Assembly (NCBI RefSeq): GCF_014270105.1
Contig: NZ_JACNMF010000002.1
Coordinates: forward strand, 1 to 64,000
Length of the DNA: 64,000 bases
DNA from: Hyunsoonleella aquatilis
Lineage (GTDB): Bacteria; Bacteroidota; Bacteroidia; Flavobacteriales; Flavobacteriaceae
Direction of reading: 5' to 3'
How positions within the stretch are numbered: the stretch's first letter is position 1; each line of letters opens with the position of its first letter. The translations under genes were made by a program, and so were the position numbers. The notes beneath the pieces were generated by a model. The model saw nothing but the letters and a program-made list of their open reading frames with translations, had not been told where the DNA came from and ran no database searches. Shown piece after piece: positions 44,638 through 53,649 of this stretch.

Positions 44638-44814
44638 ATGAAAAAATTTGTCCCCATTGAAGAAGGCGATTATTACTTAACCCCCGAAGGCTATCGCTGT
44701 TTTACCGAGCAGTACCATTTAAAGCGCGGCTACTGTTGCGAAAGTGGTTGTAGACATTGCCCTTATGGATACGACCCTTCGACTGCGCTCAGGACAGGCA
44801 AAAGAAACGAATAG
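44638..44814 (+). CDS. DUF5522 protein with a repeat-derived C-terminus
   Basis: 58 residues from the ATG at 44638 (MKKFVPIEEGDYYLTPEGYR). The four-Cys core 'YCCESGCRHCPYGY' could bind a metal and is typical of this small family. The last 13 or so residues (DPSTALRTGKRNE) come from a dispersed genomic repeat at 44775-44798, so the native end was probably a few residues after CPYGY. An upstream Met would add an ill-conserved 29-residue extension. Confidence 0.8.
   Translation: MKKFVPIEEGDYYLTPEGYRCFTEQYHLKRGYCCESGCRHCPYGYDPSTALRTGKRNE
44775..44798 (+). repeat. dispersed repeat inside a coding region
   Basis: CCCTTCGACTGCGCTCAGGA belongs to the same family as 50789-50813 and the right arm of the element at 20203-20323. 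Here it is translated as PSTALRTG. Confidence 0.6.
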
Positions 44815-44841
44815 AGTAAAAACAATTGAAAACCCCTCAAA

Positions 44842-44877
44842 ATCAAGGTTTATGGTATGATTCTTGATGCTTTTTGT
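44842..44877 (+). terminator. weak terminator candidate
   Basis: ATCAAG (44842-44847) and CTTGAT (44863-44868) could pair around a 15-base loop, followed by GC and a T-rich run. It would end the DUF5522 gene. The stem is short. Confidence 0.3.
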
Positions 44878-44896
44878 TTTATAAAATATCCTAGCT

Positions 44897-45475
44897 ATGA
44901 AAAAAATATTTAAAACGTTACCGTTAATTGCCCTTTTAATTGTTGGAACTTCCTGTTCCTCTGTTCGTGTTTCAACGGACTACGATAAAAAGGCAGATTT
45001 CAGCAATTTTAAAACGTTTGCCTTTTTTAAAACAGGCATTGACAAAGCTGAAATTAATGATATTGATAAACGCCGTATTCTACGGGCCATTCAGGATGAA
45101 TTGATGGCCAAAGGCTTTACCAAATCCGATGATCCGGACTTGCTCATCAGCATTTTCACCAAATCCAACCAACGTGTTGATGTTTACAACAACGCTTGGG
45201 GCGCTGGCGCCTGGGGTTGGGGCGGATGGGGTCCTTGGGGCTGGGGAGGCTGGGGCTGGGGTCCTGGCTGGGGCTGGGGCTGGAACCAACCCGCAGTTTC
45301 TACACGCACCGAAGGCGTATTGTTTGTTGATCTGATCAATGCAAAGAAAAAAGAATTAATCTGGCAAGGTATGGGCAAAGGCTTTTTAGCTAGCAAGCCT
45401 GAGAAAAAAGAAGAACGCATTAAGGAATTTGTAGCCAAAATTATGGAGGAATATCCTCCCGGGACGGAAAAATAA
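44897..45475 (+). CDS. DUF4136 lipoprotein with a Gly/Trp-rich insert
   Basis: 192 residues: lipoprotein signal (TLPLIALLIVGTSCSSVRVS) and the DUF4136 start 'DYDKKADFSNFKTFAFF' with 'RRILRAIQDELMAKGFTKSD'. Residues about 99-133 are nearly all Gly and Trp ('WGWGGWGPWGWGGWGWGPGW'), a tract seen in varying length in this family. The C-terminal part 'GVLFVDLINAKKKELIWQG' completes the domain. Function unknown; envelope location is likely. Confidence 0.88.
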   Translation: MKKIFKTLPLIALLIVGTSCSSVRVSTDYDKKADFSNFKTFAFFKTGIDKAEINDIDKRRILRAIQDELMAKGFTKSDDPDLLISIFTKSNQRVDVYNNAWGAGAWGWGGWGPWGWGGWGWGPGWGWGWNQPAVSTRTEGVLFVDLINAKKKELIWQGMGKGFLASKPEKKEERIKEFVAKIMEEYPPGTEK

Positions 45476-45505
45476 AAACCTATCTAAATAAAAGAAAAAG
45501 GCATA

Positions 45506-45535
45506 AAAAAGAGGGCGATCGCCCTCTTTTTCTTT
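45506..45535. terminator. bidirectional terminator
   Basis: GAGGGCGATCGCCCTC (45511-45526) is a perfect palindrome flanked by A and T runs. It serves the DUF4136 gene on the plus strand and the convergent nuclease gene on the minus strand. Confidence 0.85.
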
Positions 45536-45544
45536 TAAAACCAT

Positions 45545-45874
45545 TCATGGAAAATATGGCTCCGCGTGTCCATTGTCCACTAACCATTGGTTAAAGTCTA
45601 GTCCATTGTCAAGGATAATATTGGCTAAATAGCGCCCGTATTTCCCTTGTTTATCCTTGTAAGAGCGAATGGTAACTTCCTTATCCAAAATCATGTCCCT
45701 AACAATATCCCTAACTATTTTTCCCTGCTCCTTCTCTGCTCCCCGTAATTCTGGAGTGTCGATACCGTAAAGGCGCAATTTCATTTCCTGAAAATGCAGA
45801 AATCCTAAATCCACTACCGCTGTTACAGTATCGCCGTCATAAACATCAATAATTTTTGCTTTATACGTGTACAT
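45545..45874 (-). CDS. thermonuclease-family (SNase-like) nuclease
   Basis: 109 residues, one SNase OB-fold: 'VYDGDTVTAVVDLGF', 'MKLRLYGIDTPELRG' (Arg, Asp and Glu of the active site) and 'GKYGRYLANI' (second Arg). No signal peptide is seen, so secretion is uncertain. It is shorter than secreted staphylococcal nuclease but complete for the domain. It shares direction with the bestrophin gene 19 bases upstream. Confidence 0.88.
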   Translation of the reverse strand: MYTYKAKIIDVYDGDTVTAVVDLGFLHFQEMKLRLYGIDTPELRGAEKEQGKIVRDIVRDMILDKEVTIRSYKDKQGKYGRYLANIILDNGLDFNQWLVDNGHAEPYFP

Positions 45875-45893
45875 ATTTCATTCATTTTTTTAA

Positions 45894-46523
45894 TTACATT
45901 ACTATATCATTTTCCCATTTATAAGGTTCGGGAATATCGGTATCATCAATCAATTGACGGATATCTATTTCTATGCCACGACTCATATCGGTAATGGGTA
46001 TATCGTTTGGCCCGCCCTCAAATGGGTTTTCGGTGTTTTCACCAATCACCTCCATGGTATGGAACACCCAAGCTATAAGCGCACTAAAAGGTATTGAAAA
46101 CCACACAAAATGCTTTGCAATAAATTCCTGAATACGATGCGTAAAGGTTGAATGGGATTTATGCGTCATCAAATCTTCCAAAATATGATCTCCGATACCT
46201 TCAAATCCTTCCATAATCCCGAAGGGCAACAAAATAATAAACACCCAAACAAACACATAGTTTAGCGTGGCGAACTGCCTTGGATATGGGAAATTTTTGA
46301 TACGTTCCGATTTCCCCTGAAGGGTATAAAACTCCACCAACATATTGGCCATTTCCATGTGCCTAAAGTCTTCAATCAATCCTTCCTCCTTCAGTTCCTT
46401 CAATCGCTTGGATTGAATGCCCAACAATTGCGAGGCCTGATTTCCTTTGGAAAAAATATTTTTGATATGCCTTCGGGTCCACCTTAAAACCCCCTTAATG
46501 GGAAAGATACGTCTTGTGTACAT
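45894..46523 (-). pseudogene. bestrophin-family channel with a large internal deletion
   Basis: The 209-residue frame keeps the family N-terminus (MYTRRIFPIKGVLRWTRRH) and the C-terminal half ('LQGKSERIKNFPYPRQFATL', 'WVFHTMEVIGENTENPFEGG', 'MSRGIEIDIRQLI'). From memory, Bacteroidota relatives have about 340-350 residues; the section with the first membrane helices and 'NNASYDR' is absent here. The break falls around residues 19-22 (about 46455-46468). Without those helices a chloride channel could not form, so this is probably a decayed gene, although the frame is preserved. Confidence 0.7.
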
Positions 46524-46683
46524 TGTATTTAATTGAAATTAGGATAACTAAATATATTGAAAACTTTACTAGCATTTTTGCTCGTCGCTAGCTCAATCTT
46601 AAAAATTGAAATAAACGTTAAAAATTAATCATTTTAATGAATTATTCGTATTTTTAAGTACTATTTTAACACAAAAATTAGCA

Positions 46684-48438
46684 ATGTCGAATTCTTTTGA
46701 GTCCAACGAAATATTACGAAAGTTACCAAAACACCTAAAGCAGTTTATCAAACCTCAAAATTATGAGGACTATTCTGCTATCGACCAAGCTGTTTGGCGC
46801 TATGTGATGCGCAAAAACGTAGACTTTTTGAGCAAAGTGGTGCACCATTCCTATTTGGACGGTCTAAAGCAAACCGGGATTTCCATCGAAAGCATACCGA
46901 ATATGTATGGCATGAACCGTATTTTAAAAGACATTGGATGGGCTGCTGTGGCCGTTGATGGTTTTATTCCACCCAATGCCTTTATGGAATTTCAAGCCTA
47001 TAATGTTCTGGTAATCGCTAGTGATATTCGACAGTTGGAACACATTGAATACACCCCTGCCCCAGACATCATTCACGAAGGTGCTGGGCATGCGCCTATC
47101 ATTGCCAATCCAGAGTATGCGGAGTATTTAAGACGTTTTGGTGAAATTGGATGCAAAGCCATTTCATCGGCCAAAGATTATGAATTATATGAAGCCGTTA
47201 GGCATTTATCCATTATAAAAGAAGCTCCAAATTCAAATCAAGATGATATCGCTTCCGCGGAAAAAAAGGTTGAAGGGCTTCAACAAAATATGGGTCAGCC
47301 CAGTGAAATGGCGTTGATTAGAAACCTGCATTGGTGGACGGTGGAATATGGTTTAATCGGCACGGTTGAAAACCCGAAAATATACGGCGCGGGCTTATTG
47401 TCCTCCATCGGCGAAAGCGCGTGGTGTATGACCGACGAGGTAAAAAAACGACCTTATGATATTAATGCGACATATAAAGATTTTGATATCACAAAACCCC
47501 AACCCCAATTATTCGTCACACCAGATTTTGCGCATTTGAGTTTGATTTTAGAAGAATTTGCGAATACTATGGCTCTACGTAAAGGTGGACTGTCAGGGGT
47601 TCAAAAATTAATTGATTCCAAAGCTTTGGGTACAGTCGAATTGAGTACGGGGCTTCAAATATCGGGTGTTTTTACGGATGTGATTTCACACGACAATAAA
47701 CCTATTTATATCCAAACCATTGGCAAAACTGCATTGGCTTATCGCGAAAAGGAATTAGTTGGACATGGTAACAAGACCCACGAAAAAGGCTTTGGTTCCC
47801 CTATCGGAAAACTAAAAGGCATCAATATTGCCATTGAGGACATGAGCCCAAGGGATTTATCTGCGTACGATATTTATGAGGAAAAAATTGTGACCCTTGA
47901 GTTTGAGGGTGGTGTTACCGTTTCTGGTGAAATTATCACTGGAAAACGCAATCTTCAAGGAAAAATCATTTTGATCAGTTTTAAAAATTGTACCGTTAAA
48001 CATAAGGACACTTTACTTTTTGAACCCGAATGGGGCGTTTATGATATGGCCGTTGGAAAAGATATTATTTCTGCATTTTCTGGGCCTGCGGACTTAAACA
48101 GCTTTGACTTGATTACCCACGTACCTTCTACCAAAACTATTCATGTTAAAAAATCTAAAGAAAGATTGGAACTGGAAGCATTGTACCAACAAATAAGAGA
48201 TTACCGCGAAGGCAAAAATAGAACTATTTCCCGAACCAAAGTTTTGGAGGCATTGATGGAAAACCACCCCAACGATTGGCTATTGTCCGTCGAACTTTAT
48301 GAGTTGGCAGTTTCAGGTAATGAAAATGAATTGGCCACCAAAATTTTAAAGCATTTGGAACACATCAAACAAAACAAACCTGAATTTGGGCATTTGATTG
48401 ATGATGGGTTAGGGATTGTAAACTCTGTAACAATTTGA
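46684..48438 (+). CDS. aromatic amino acid hydroxylase (phenylalanine hydroxylase-like)
   Basis: 584 residues. The N-terminal half is the pterin-dependent iron catalytic domain: the iron-binding histidines are in 'PDIIHEGAGHAPIIANPEY', with 'YDINATYKDFDITKPQPQLF' farther on. The C-terminal half (about 310-584) is a long extension found in Bacteroidota members. The likely reaction is phenylalanine to tyrosine with tetrahydropterin and oxygen; tryptophan cannot be excluded. No pterin recycling gene (PhhB) is adjacent. Confidence 0.88.
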   Translation: MSNSFESNEILRKLPKHLKQFIKPQNYEDYSAIDQAVWRYVMRKNVDFLSKVVHHSYLDGLKQTGISIESIPNMYGMNRILKDIGWAAVAVDGFIPPNAFMEFQAYNVLVIASDIRQLEHIEYTPAPDIIHEGAGHAPIIANPEYAEYLRRFGEIGCKAISSAKDYELYEAVRHLSIIKEAPNSNQDDIASAEKKVEGLQQNMGQPSEMALIRNLHWWTVEYGLIGTVENPKIYGAGLLSSIGESAWCMTDEVKKRPYDINATYKDFDITKPQPQLFVTPDFAHLSLILEEFANTMALRKGGLSGVQKLIDSKALGTVELSTGLQISGVFTDVISHDNKPIYIQTIGKTALAYREKELVGHGNKTHEKGFGSPIGKLKGINIAIEDMSPRDLSAYDIYEEKIVTLEFEGGVTVSGEIITGKRNLQGKIILISFKNCTVKHKDTLLFEPEWGVYDMAVGKDIISAFSGPADLNSFDLITHVPSTKTIHVKKSKERLELEALYQQIRDYREGKNRTISRTKVLEALMENHPNDWLLSVELYELAVSGNENELATKILKHLEHIKQNKPEFGHLIDDGLGIVNSVTI

Positions 48439-48506
48439 TAATTTTCAGGACAAATAGTTGATTAAAAAAATCGATACAGAATAAATAAAACCATACCTTT
48501 AAATTA

Positions 48507-48797
48507 ATGAGTTTCGGAGCTGGGCACATAATGGATATGATAAATCGGATAAAACAAAACCGATCTCAACGTCCATCCAATAGAGCTAAATTCAAAGAAA
48601 ATAATGGAGAGTCCATCTATTCCGAAAACTCAAAAACCAAACGACCGACTTTTAAAACAGTTCCCGAAAAAGAATTAAATACCATTAAAAAAAAGATTAG
48701 AGAAAGAGCTAAATCAGAACAGAAAAAAGAGCTTTTTACAGTATTCTTTGTTTTCGGACTAATTATAATTCTTTGCTTACTATTTCTGTTAAACTGA
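48507..48797 (+). CDS. small tail-anchored protein (MSFGAGH family)
   Basis: 96 residues: a basic, hydrophilic N-terminus (MSFGAGHIMDMINRIKQNRS, 'PSNRAKFKENN') and one C-terminal membrane helix ('FVFGLIIILCLLFLLN'). Homologues occur widely in flavobacteria and have sometimes been labelled 'riboflavin synthase subunit beta', which nothing in this sequence supports. Function unknown. Confidence 0.75.
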   Translation: MSFGAGHIMDMINRIKQNRSQRPSNRAKFKENNGESIYSENSKTKRPTFKTVPEKELNTIKKKIRERAKSEQKKELFTVFFVFGLIIILCLLFLLN

Positions 48798-48814
48798 AAG
48801 CACTAAAACTAAAA

Positions 48815-49564
48815 TCACCTAAACCGCTTCAAAGTTTTCTTAGTAAACTTGCTCAAAACCAGCTTTCCACTAATTTCAGCACGTTGTTCTAAAAGTTTAT
48901 CCCAGTTTTCGGTGCCTTTCCAAAATACTTTTTTCATTTCAGCTAAAGCTTCGGGGTTATAACCTGCTAGTTTTTCGGCCAAAATTTTTACGGCAATATC
49001 TAGATCTTCGGTAGTTTCAAAAACATCCGAAAATAGGCCTTTTTCTTTTGCAAAATTGGCGTCATAAAAGGTTTCGGCATCTATGGTCATTTGAGACATC
49101 GCCGTAGTTCCTATTTTTCTTGACACGGCCGGTTCAATCACGAATGGCCCGATACCGATACTTAATTCACTCAGTTTTATCGAGGCATATTTCGAAGCCA
49201 AACAATAATCCGTGGCAGACGCCAAACCTAAACCGCCACCGACAGCCTTGCCCTGAACTCTACCAATAATCAATTTTGGGCATTTACGCATGGCGTTAAT
49301 CACATTGGCAAACCCCAAAAAAAACTGCTTCCCGGTTTCAGTATCTTCAATTGCAATCAATTCGTTAAAGCTTGCCCCTGCACAAAAGGTGCGGTCGCCT
49401 CCGCTTTTTAGAACGATCACTTTTATGGCATCATTAACTCCAGCCTCAACAATGGTTTTTTCCAATTCAGATAAAACAGTACTTGGCATGGAGTTTCGAT
49501 TAGGGTGAAAAAACTCAACATAACCAATATGGTTTTCAATAGTCAACGTTACATAGGGCTCCAT
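48815..49564 (-). CDS. enoyl-CoA hydratase/isomerase family protein
   Basis: 249 residues, crotonase fold: 'VIVLKSGGDRTFCAGASFNE' forms the first oxyanion loop (CAGASF) and 'GRVQGKAVGGGLGLASATDY' the second (GGGLGLA). 'LSIGIGPFVIEPAVSRKIG' follows. The catalytic acid position holds Ile-Gly-Pro rather than the classical hydratase Glu-Xxx pattern, so the precise reaction (hydration, isomerisation, phenylacetate pathway) is open. It stands alone. Confidence 0.85.
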   Translation of the reverse strand: MEPYVTLTIENHIGYVEFFHPNRNSMPSTVLSELEKTIVEAGVNDAIKVIVLKSGGDRTFCAGASFNELIAIEDTETGKQFFLGFANVINAMRKCPKLIIGRVQGKAVGGGLGLASATDYCLASKYASIKLSELSIGIGPFVIEPAVSRKIGTTAMSQMTIDAETFYDANFAKEKGLFSDVFETTEDLDIAVKILAEKLAGYNPEALAEMKKVFWKGTENWDKLLEQRAEISGKLVLSKFTKKTLKRFR

Positions 49565-49672
49565 GACGACAGCTTTAATTTTAGCGGAATATACATAAAA
49601 TAAAATGCATTTGAGCCCTTATTTAAATCAACAAATGGTAAAAAATTGACTAACTTTATAAAAATTTAAGCC

Positions 49673-49981
49673 GTGGGCATTTTACGTTTTTTTTACAAGA
49701 GAAACTCTCGGAAAATTACGGAATTCCTAAAGCGGGACGCCGTAATTTTAGATGTGAGGACACAACTGGAATGGGAGGAAGTGCATCTTACCGACGCCAT
49801 TAATATCCCCTTGAGTGACTTGAAGGATAATATTGAACACCTGAAAGCCATGAACAAACCCATCATAGCGCATTGCAAAAGTGGCGTGCGGTCTGCAAGG
49901 GCTGTTAAACTTTTAAAATTCTACAACATAGAGGCTGTAAATGGTGGCGGAATTGCAGATTTGCAATTGCTCATAACTTAA
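49673..49981 (+). CDS. rhodanese-like protein
   Basis: 102 residues from a GTG start (MGILRFFYKRNSRKITEFL). A single rhodanese domain: 'VILDVRTQLEWEEVHLTDAI' and 'NIPLSDL', with the catalytic Cys in 'AHCKSGVRSARAV'. It is probably a sulfur-transfer or phosphatase-like protein. Its 3' end overlaps the convergent DUF4230 gene by 11 bases. Confidence 0.85.
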   Translation: MGILRFFYKRNSRKITEFLKRDAVILDVRTQLEWEEVHLTDAINIPLSDLKDNIEHLKAMNKPIIAHCKSGVRSARAVKLLKFYNIEAVNGGGIADLQLLIT

Positions 49982-50585
49982 TATGTTCCCAATCTTCGTG
50001 GTTTGTTATGGGTGTATCGTCGTACTTCAAAGTCCACCCCAATGAATTAGTCAGGATATAAAATTTGGCCAGTTCGCTTATCAATCTGTTTTTTGCATTT
50101 TTCTTTAAATCCGACCGTTCAATTTTTTTTTCGAGTGAGCCTTTTACTGTTGCATTAATAGCATTATAATCCTTGGCCTCAAAGGGGTTTAAGTAATCCG
50201 CCTTTACATCATAATACTCTAAATCAGGATGTATTTTTACTTCCTCTTCTGGAATATTTGTAATGGTGAGCGTTTTTGAGGTTTCATCGATTTCGAACTC
50301 AATTTTGCTCAAATCGTAAGCAATAGTGACCTCGGCATTCACCACGACCAACGCTTTCTTTTCAGCAGACAAGAAATCGCCAAAAACGTCCTTTGAGTTT
50401 TCGTAGGTGAACACCTCGCTAAAGTGCCCTTCAGTGACCACCAACTTTCCAACATTATTGATTTGCTCCTGAATTAAGGTAGAGCTTTCCCGCAAAATCA
50501 GTCGGTCTTCTTTTTTAGTATCACAGTATTTATAGGTGAAGAGCACAATCAATGTAATCAACACGCCAAACAGAATTTTTCGCAT
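49971..50585 (-). CDS. DUF4230 membrane-anchored protein
   Basis: 204 residues: N-terminal anchor ('ILFGVLITLIVLFTYKYC'), then the DUF4230 pattern 'NNVGKLVVTEGHFSEVFTYE', 'AEVTIAYDLSKIEFEID' and 'LEYYDVKADYLNPFEAKDYN'. The domain faces the periplasm. Function unknown for the family. A -7 box with an adjoining palindrome lies about 110-130 bases upstream. Confidence 0.85.
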   Translation of the reverse strand: MRKILFGVLITLIVLFTYKYCDTKKEDRLILRESSTLIQEQINNVGKLVVTEGHFSEVFTYENSKDVFGDFLSAEKKALVVVNAEVTIAYDLSKIEFEIDETSKTLTITNIPEEEVKIHPDLEYYDVKADYLNPFEAKDYNAINATVKGSLEKKIERSDLKKNAKNRLISELAKFYILTNSLGWTLKYDDTPITNHEDWEHIKL

Positions 50586-50690
50586 GCCCTAATTTAGAAA
50601 TATTTTGAGAACTTGATGAAATGGCCTTGAAATTTGGGCATAAAAAAACATCAGTTTCCTTCGACATTGAAGTCTAACTAATGCATCTAT

Positions 50691-50718
50691 GTTATTTCAA
50701 AATAACATTGCAAATGTA
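50691..50718 (-). promoter_or_regulatory. promoter with overlapping palindrome before DUF4230
   Basis: The minus strand reads TACATTTG at 50711-50718, an exact -7 match. Just downstream, around the expected start of transcription, GTTATTTcaAAATAAC (50691-50706) is a perfect palindrome with a two-base centre and could be an operator. Confidence 0.4.
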
Positions 50719-50788
50719 CACACACTTTGTTTATGGCGCATTAACAGGACGTTAAGCAATTGTTATACTATACTAAAATCCGATAAAG

Positions 50789-50813
50789 CCTTTCGACTGC
50801 GCTCAAGGTGACA
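50789..50813 (+). repeat. dispersed repeat
   Basis: CCTTTCGACTGCGCTCAAGG, followed by TGACA, is the same repeat family as 20300-20323 and 44775-44798. It lies just behind the response regulator's stop. Confidence 0.5.
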
Positions 50814-50827
50814 AGTGGATGTTCAAA

Positions 50828-51478
50828 TTAAATCAAGTTATTGCGCTTGGCTTTTTGCACCGCTTCCAACTTATTGTGTACTTGCAACTTTTTATAAATA
50901 TTTTCTATGTGCTTTCGGATGGTACCGGTAGATAAAATCAGATTATCAGCGATGGCATTGTAGCTCAGGCCTTTGCTTAATTGTTCCAACACTTCTGTTT
51001 CTCTTGCGGTCAAAGTGATATCCTCCTTGTCTTTTTGGTTTTGAATTTCAATCGGGTTTCGCAACAATTTAAGGGTTTTCATGGCAATGGAGGGATTCAT
51101 GGCCGCACCGCCATTTAAGGTTTCAACGATCCCATCGTGCAAATCCTTAGGATTGACTTCCTTTAACAGGTAACCGTCTGCTCCAGCCTTTATGGCATTA
51201 AAAATATTTTCATCGTTATCAAAAACCGTGAGCATAATGATTTTAATATGTGGATACTTTTTTTTGACAATTTCGGTGGTTTCAATGCCATTTAAAACGG
51301 GCATTTCAATATCCATTAAAATGACATCCAGATTGTGATTGTCCCCAAGTTTTTCTAATAAATCAGAACCATTCACGGAAGAAAACTTTACATCAATATC
51401 GTCAAAAAAAGACAGCTTTTCTTTTACTGCGGTAATCAAAAACGAGTTGTCGTCGGCTATTGCGGTTTTTATATTCAT
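50828..51478 (-). CDS. NarL/LuxR-type response regulator
   Basis: 216 residues. Receiver domain with acidic 'IADDNSF', phospho-acceptor Asp in 'VILMDIEMPVLNGIE' (about residue 56), Thr in 'IIMLTVFDND' and Lys in 'LLKEVNPKD'. The C-terminal LuxR helix-turn-helix is 'LSKGLSYNAIADNLILSTGT'. It follows the sensor kinase gene on the same strand (67 bases), so the two form a two-component system. Target genes are not evident. Confidence 0.93.
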   Translation of the reverse strand: MNIKTAIADDNSFLITAVKEKLSFFDDIDVKFSSVNGSDLLEKLGDNHNLDVILMDIEMPVLNGIETTEIVKKKYPHIKIIMLTVFDNDENIFNAIKAGADGYLLKEVNPKDLHDGIVETLNGGAAMNPSIAMKTLKLLRNPIEIQNQKDKEDITLTARETEVLEQLSKGLSYNAIADNLILSTGTIRKHIENIYKKLQVHNKLEAVQKAKRNNLI

Positions 51479-51545
51479 TTATGCGTTATATGTTTTGTAA
51501 AAATCATGATTTATTGGGTGAATTGCAATACGTAAAACATCGTAT

Positions 51546-53393
51546 TTAGTATTTAACGAGGACACTAATATTTGTTCCTTTGCCCAATTCGCTTTCAATA
51601 TTGATAGTTGCCCCAATCTCTTTCGCCCGCTTTTTCATATTGTTAAGCCCATTACCGCCTTCAACAGCTTTTGGATCAAAACCTTTGCCATCGTCTTCAA
51701 CTTTAATTTCAAGATTATCTTTTGCATCCAAAATACTTACGGAAACATGTTCGGCATCCGCATATTTAAAGGCATTATTAATCGCTTCCTGAATAATACG
51801 ATAGATATTCATCCCTTTAATGGCCCCAAATTCGATATCTTTTGAAATGGCATCATCCACCGAAAAGGTAAACTTTGTACCATCAGCATGGGCATTTGCT
51901 TTTTCAACAAAATTTGAAATCCGAACCTGCAGATCCTCTAAAGAAATCTTGTTTTTATTCATCGCCCAAATGGTATCCCTTAACTCGTAAATCGTTTCTT
52001 TTGTAAAGGCACTAATACTCTGCAACTTGGCCTTTAATTTGCTATCCGAAATTTTAAATCCGTATGGCAGGTTTTCAATGGAGGAAATGATGAAGGTGAG
52101 TTGTGCACCAATATTATCATGTAAATCCCGTGAAATTTTCAAACGTTGTTCATACAGTTTCTTTTGATAGGCGATGTTTTCCTGAATCAACAAATAATAG
52201 CGGTGCGCCATGGCGATGGTCAACACAAAAATCTCAAAGAAAATGACAAATTCCCATTCAATGGGACTGTAACCCGAAGTCAATTTCAAGGCAGTCATTA
52301 AATAATGAATTACCACCAGCATCAATGGAAAATAGGCCATTACGAAATAATAGGCCATAATTTCCTTTTTAAAACAAAGTTTAATGGCAATGGTATAAAA
52401 GCCAACCGTTACTATTAGCAACAATAATTTTGCCGAATAATAAGAGAGGGCATAAAACCATTCGAATCGTCTTAAAAATAAGGCCACAACAAAAAATAAA
52501 AACGTGAGCATCGCGATGCGCCCAATACCCTTGTACAACTTTGGATAGTATGTTTTCAAATAAAAGAAATGCCTCAAATACTGCATGACGAAAAAGGCCT
52601 GCACCAGAGTAAACATTTCTAAAAAATTGTTTCCAAAAAAAAGGTATTTCTCAAAAAACAAAGGCGAAATAAAATAGCGCAATCCCAATAAATTGGCAAA
52701 AATTACGGCCACAAAACCCGCATAATACAAATACAGCCTTTGCCTTGAGAAAAAGAACATCGCAATGGAAATAATGATGACCAAAACCGTAAAACCCGTA
52801 AAGAATATCAAATACGAACTTCGGATCTTTATATCTTTTGTTCGCCGTTCGTAGCCCTTTTTAGTCCAAATTTTATTCACTACCCGAAACGCGCCGTCGT
52901 TTACCACGGCATGGATGTAAAAACTTATCGTATCGTTTTTTGAAATGTTGATGGGATAGGTATATGCATATTTGTTGGACAAAAATGAAGAATTATTATT
53001 GGCTTCAAAATGTAATCCCTTTTTTGGAAAGGCCTGCACGATTTCCCTGCCTTTGACCACATAAAACTCCAAGGAATCGATGTATGTTTGATTAAATTCG
53101 AATACAAAATCAGATTCATTTGATGTATTTAAAAATTTGATTTTTAGCCAATTATACGGATGGAATACCCCTGAATTTAAAAATGATTTTTCTTCAAATT
53201 GAAATAACCCATCATCTTCCAAAACTTGATGGATACTCAGGGCATTTTCGCTTTCTCTAAAGGTATAATGCTTTGAAATGGTAAACTCGTCAAAATTGGC
53301 AGATAGCTTATTGATATCCAAGCCGTTTTGAGCAAAGTAGTTCCCGAAGTTAGCAAGAGAAACTATTAAAAGAATATATTTGACAAGCCACAT
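51546..53393 (-). CDS. 7TM (DISM-type) sensor histidine kinase
   Basis: 615 residues: signal peptide, a periplasmic jelly-roll-like domain (7TMR-DISMED2 type, about 40-180, 'FVFEFNQTYIDSLEFYVVKG'), seven membrane helices (about 190-400), then a HisKA_3 dimerisation domain with the phosphorylated His in 'LKISRDLHDNIGAQLTFI', and an ATPase domain ('IIQEAINNAFKYADAEHVSV', 'DDGKGFDP', 'GGNGLNNMKKRA'). It is the cognate kinase of the adjacent response regulator. The periplasmic ligand is unknown, possibly a carbohydrate by family analogy. Confidence 0.92.
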   Translation of the reverse strand: MWLVKYILLIVSLANFGNYFAQNGLDINKLSANFDEFTISKHYTFRESENALSIHQVLEDDGLFQFEEKSFLNSGVFHPYNWLKIKFLNTSNESDFVFEFNQTYIDSLEFYVVKGREIVQAFPKKGLHFEANNNSSFLSNKYAYTYPINISKNDTISFYIHAVVNDGAFRVVNKIWTKKGYERRTKDIKIRSSYLIFFTGFTVLVIIISIAMFFFSRQRLYLYYAGFVAVIFANLLGLRYFISPLFFEKYLFFGNNFLEMFTLVQAFFVMQYLRHFFYLKTYYPKLYKGIGRIAMLTFLFFVVALFLRRFEWFYALSYYSAKLLLLIVTVGFYTIAIKLCFKKEIMAYYFVMAYFPLMLVVIHYLMTALKLTSGYSPIEWEFVIFFEIFVLTIAMAHRYYLLIQENIAYQKKLYEQRLKISRDLHDNIGAQLTFIISSIENLPYGFKISDSKLKAKLQSISAFTKETIYELRDTIWAMNKNKISLEDLQVRISNFVEKANAHADGTKFTFSVDDAISKDIEFGAIKGMNIYRIIQEAINNAFKYADAEHVSVSILDAKDNLEIKVEDDGKGFDPKAVEGGNGLNNMKKRAKEIGATINIESELGKGTNISVLVKY

Positions 53394-53587
53394 AAAATAA
53401 ATACTTGTTCAATGATTGATTAGTATTTAAACGGGATTGAGGCTAAAATAGTAAAAAGAAAAAACACCAACCGTGTCCTTTTTGGAAAGAATCCCACGAT
53501 CGATGTTTTCTGTATGAACTGATTAATAGCATACTAAATCTAGTAATTAATGCGTGTTTCACTATCAATTTTTCGATAAAGCGTTAT

Positions 53588-53623
53588 AAAAAAAGATTAA
53601 GCGCAATAATTGGATTATCGCGC
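53588..53623 (-). terminator. intrinsic terminator
   Basis: GCGCAATAAT (53601-53610) pairs with ATTATCGCGC (53614-53623) with one mismatch; the minus strand then carries a run of seven T (53588-53594). It ends the gene at 53650. The rest of 53394-53649 holds nothing recognisable. Confidence 0.7.
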
Positions 53624-53649
53624 CCAATCACAAATCTCAACAACAAGAT

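Noticed and set aside
48507-48797. Riboflavin synthase beta subunit label for the 96-residue protein
   Set aside because: It is a basic tail-anchored peptide with no lumazine or riboflavin synthase motif.
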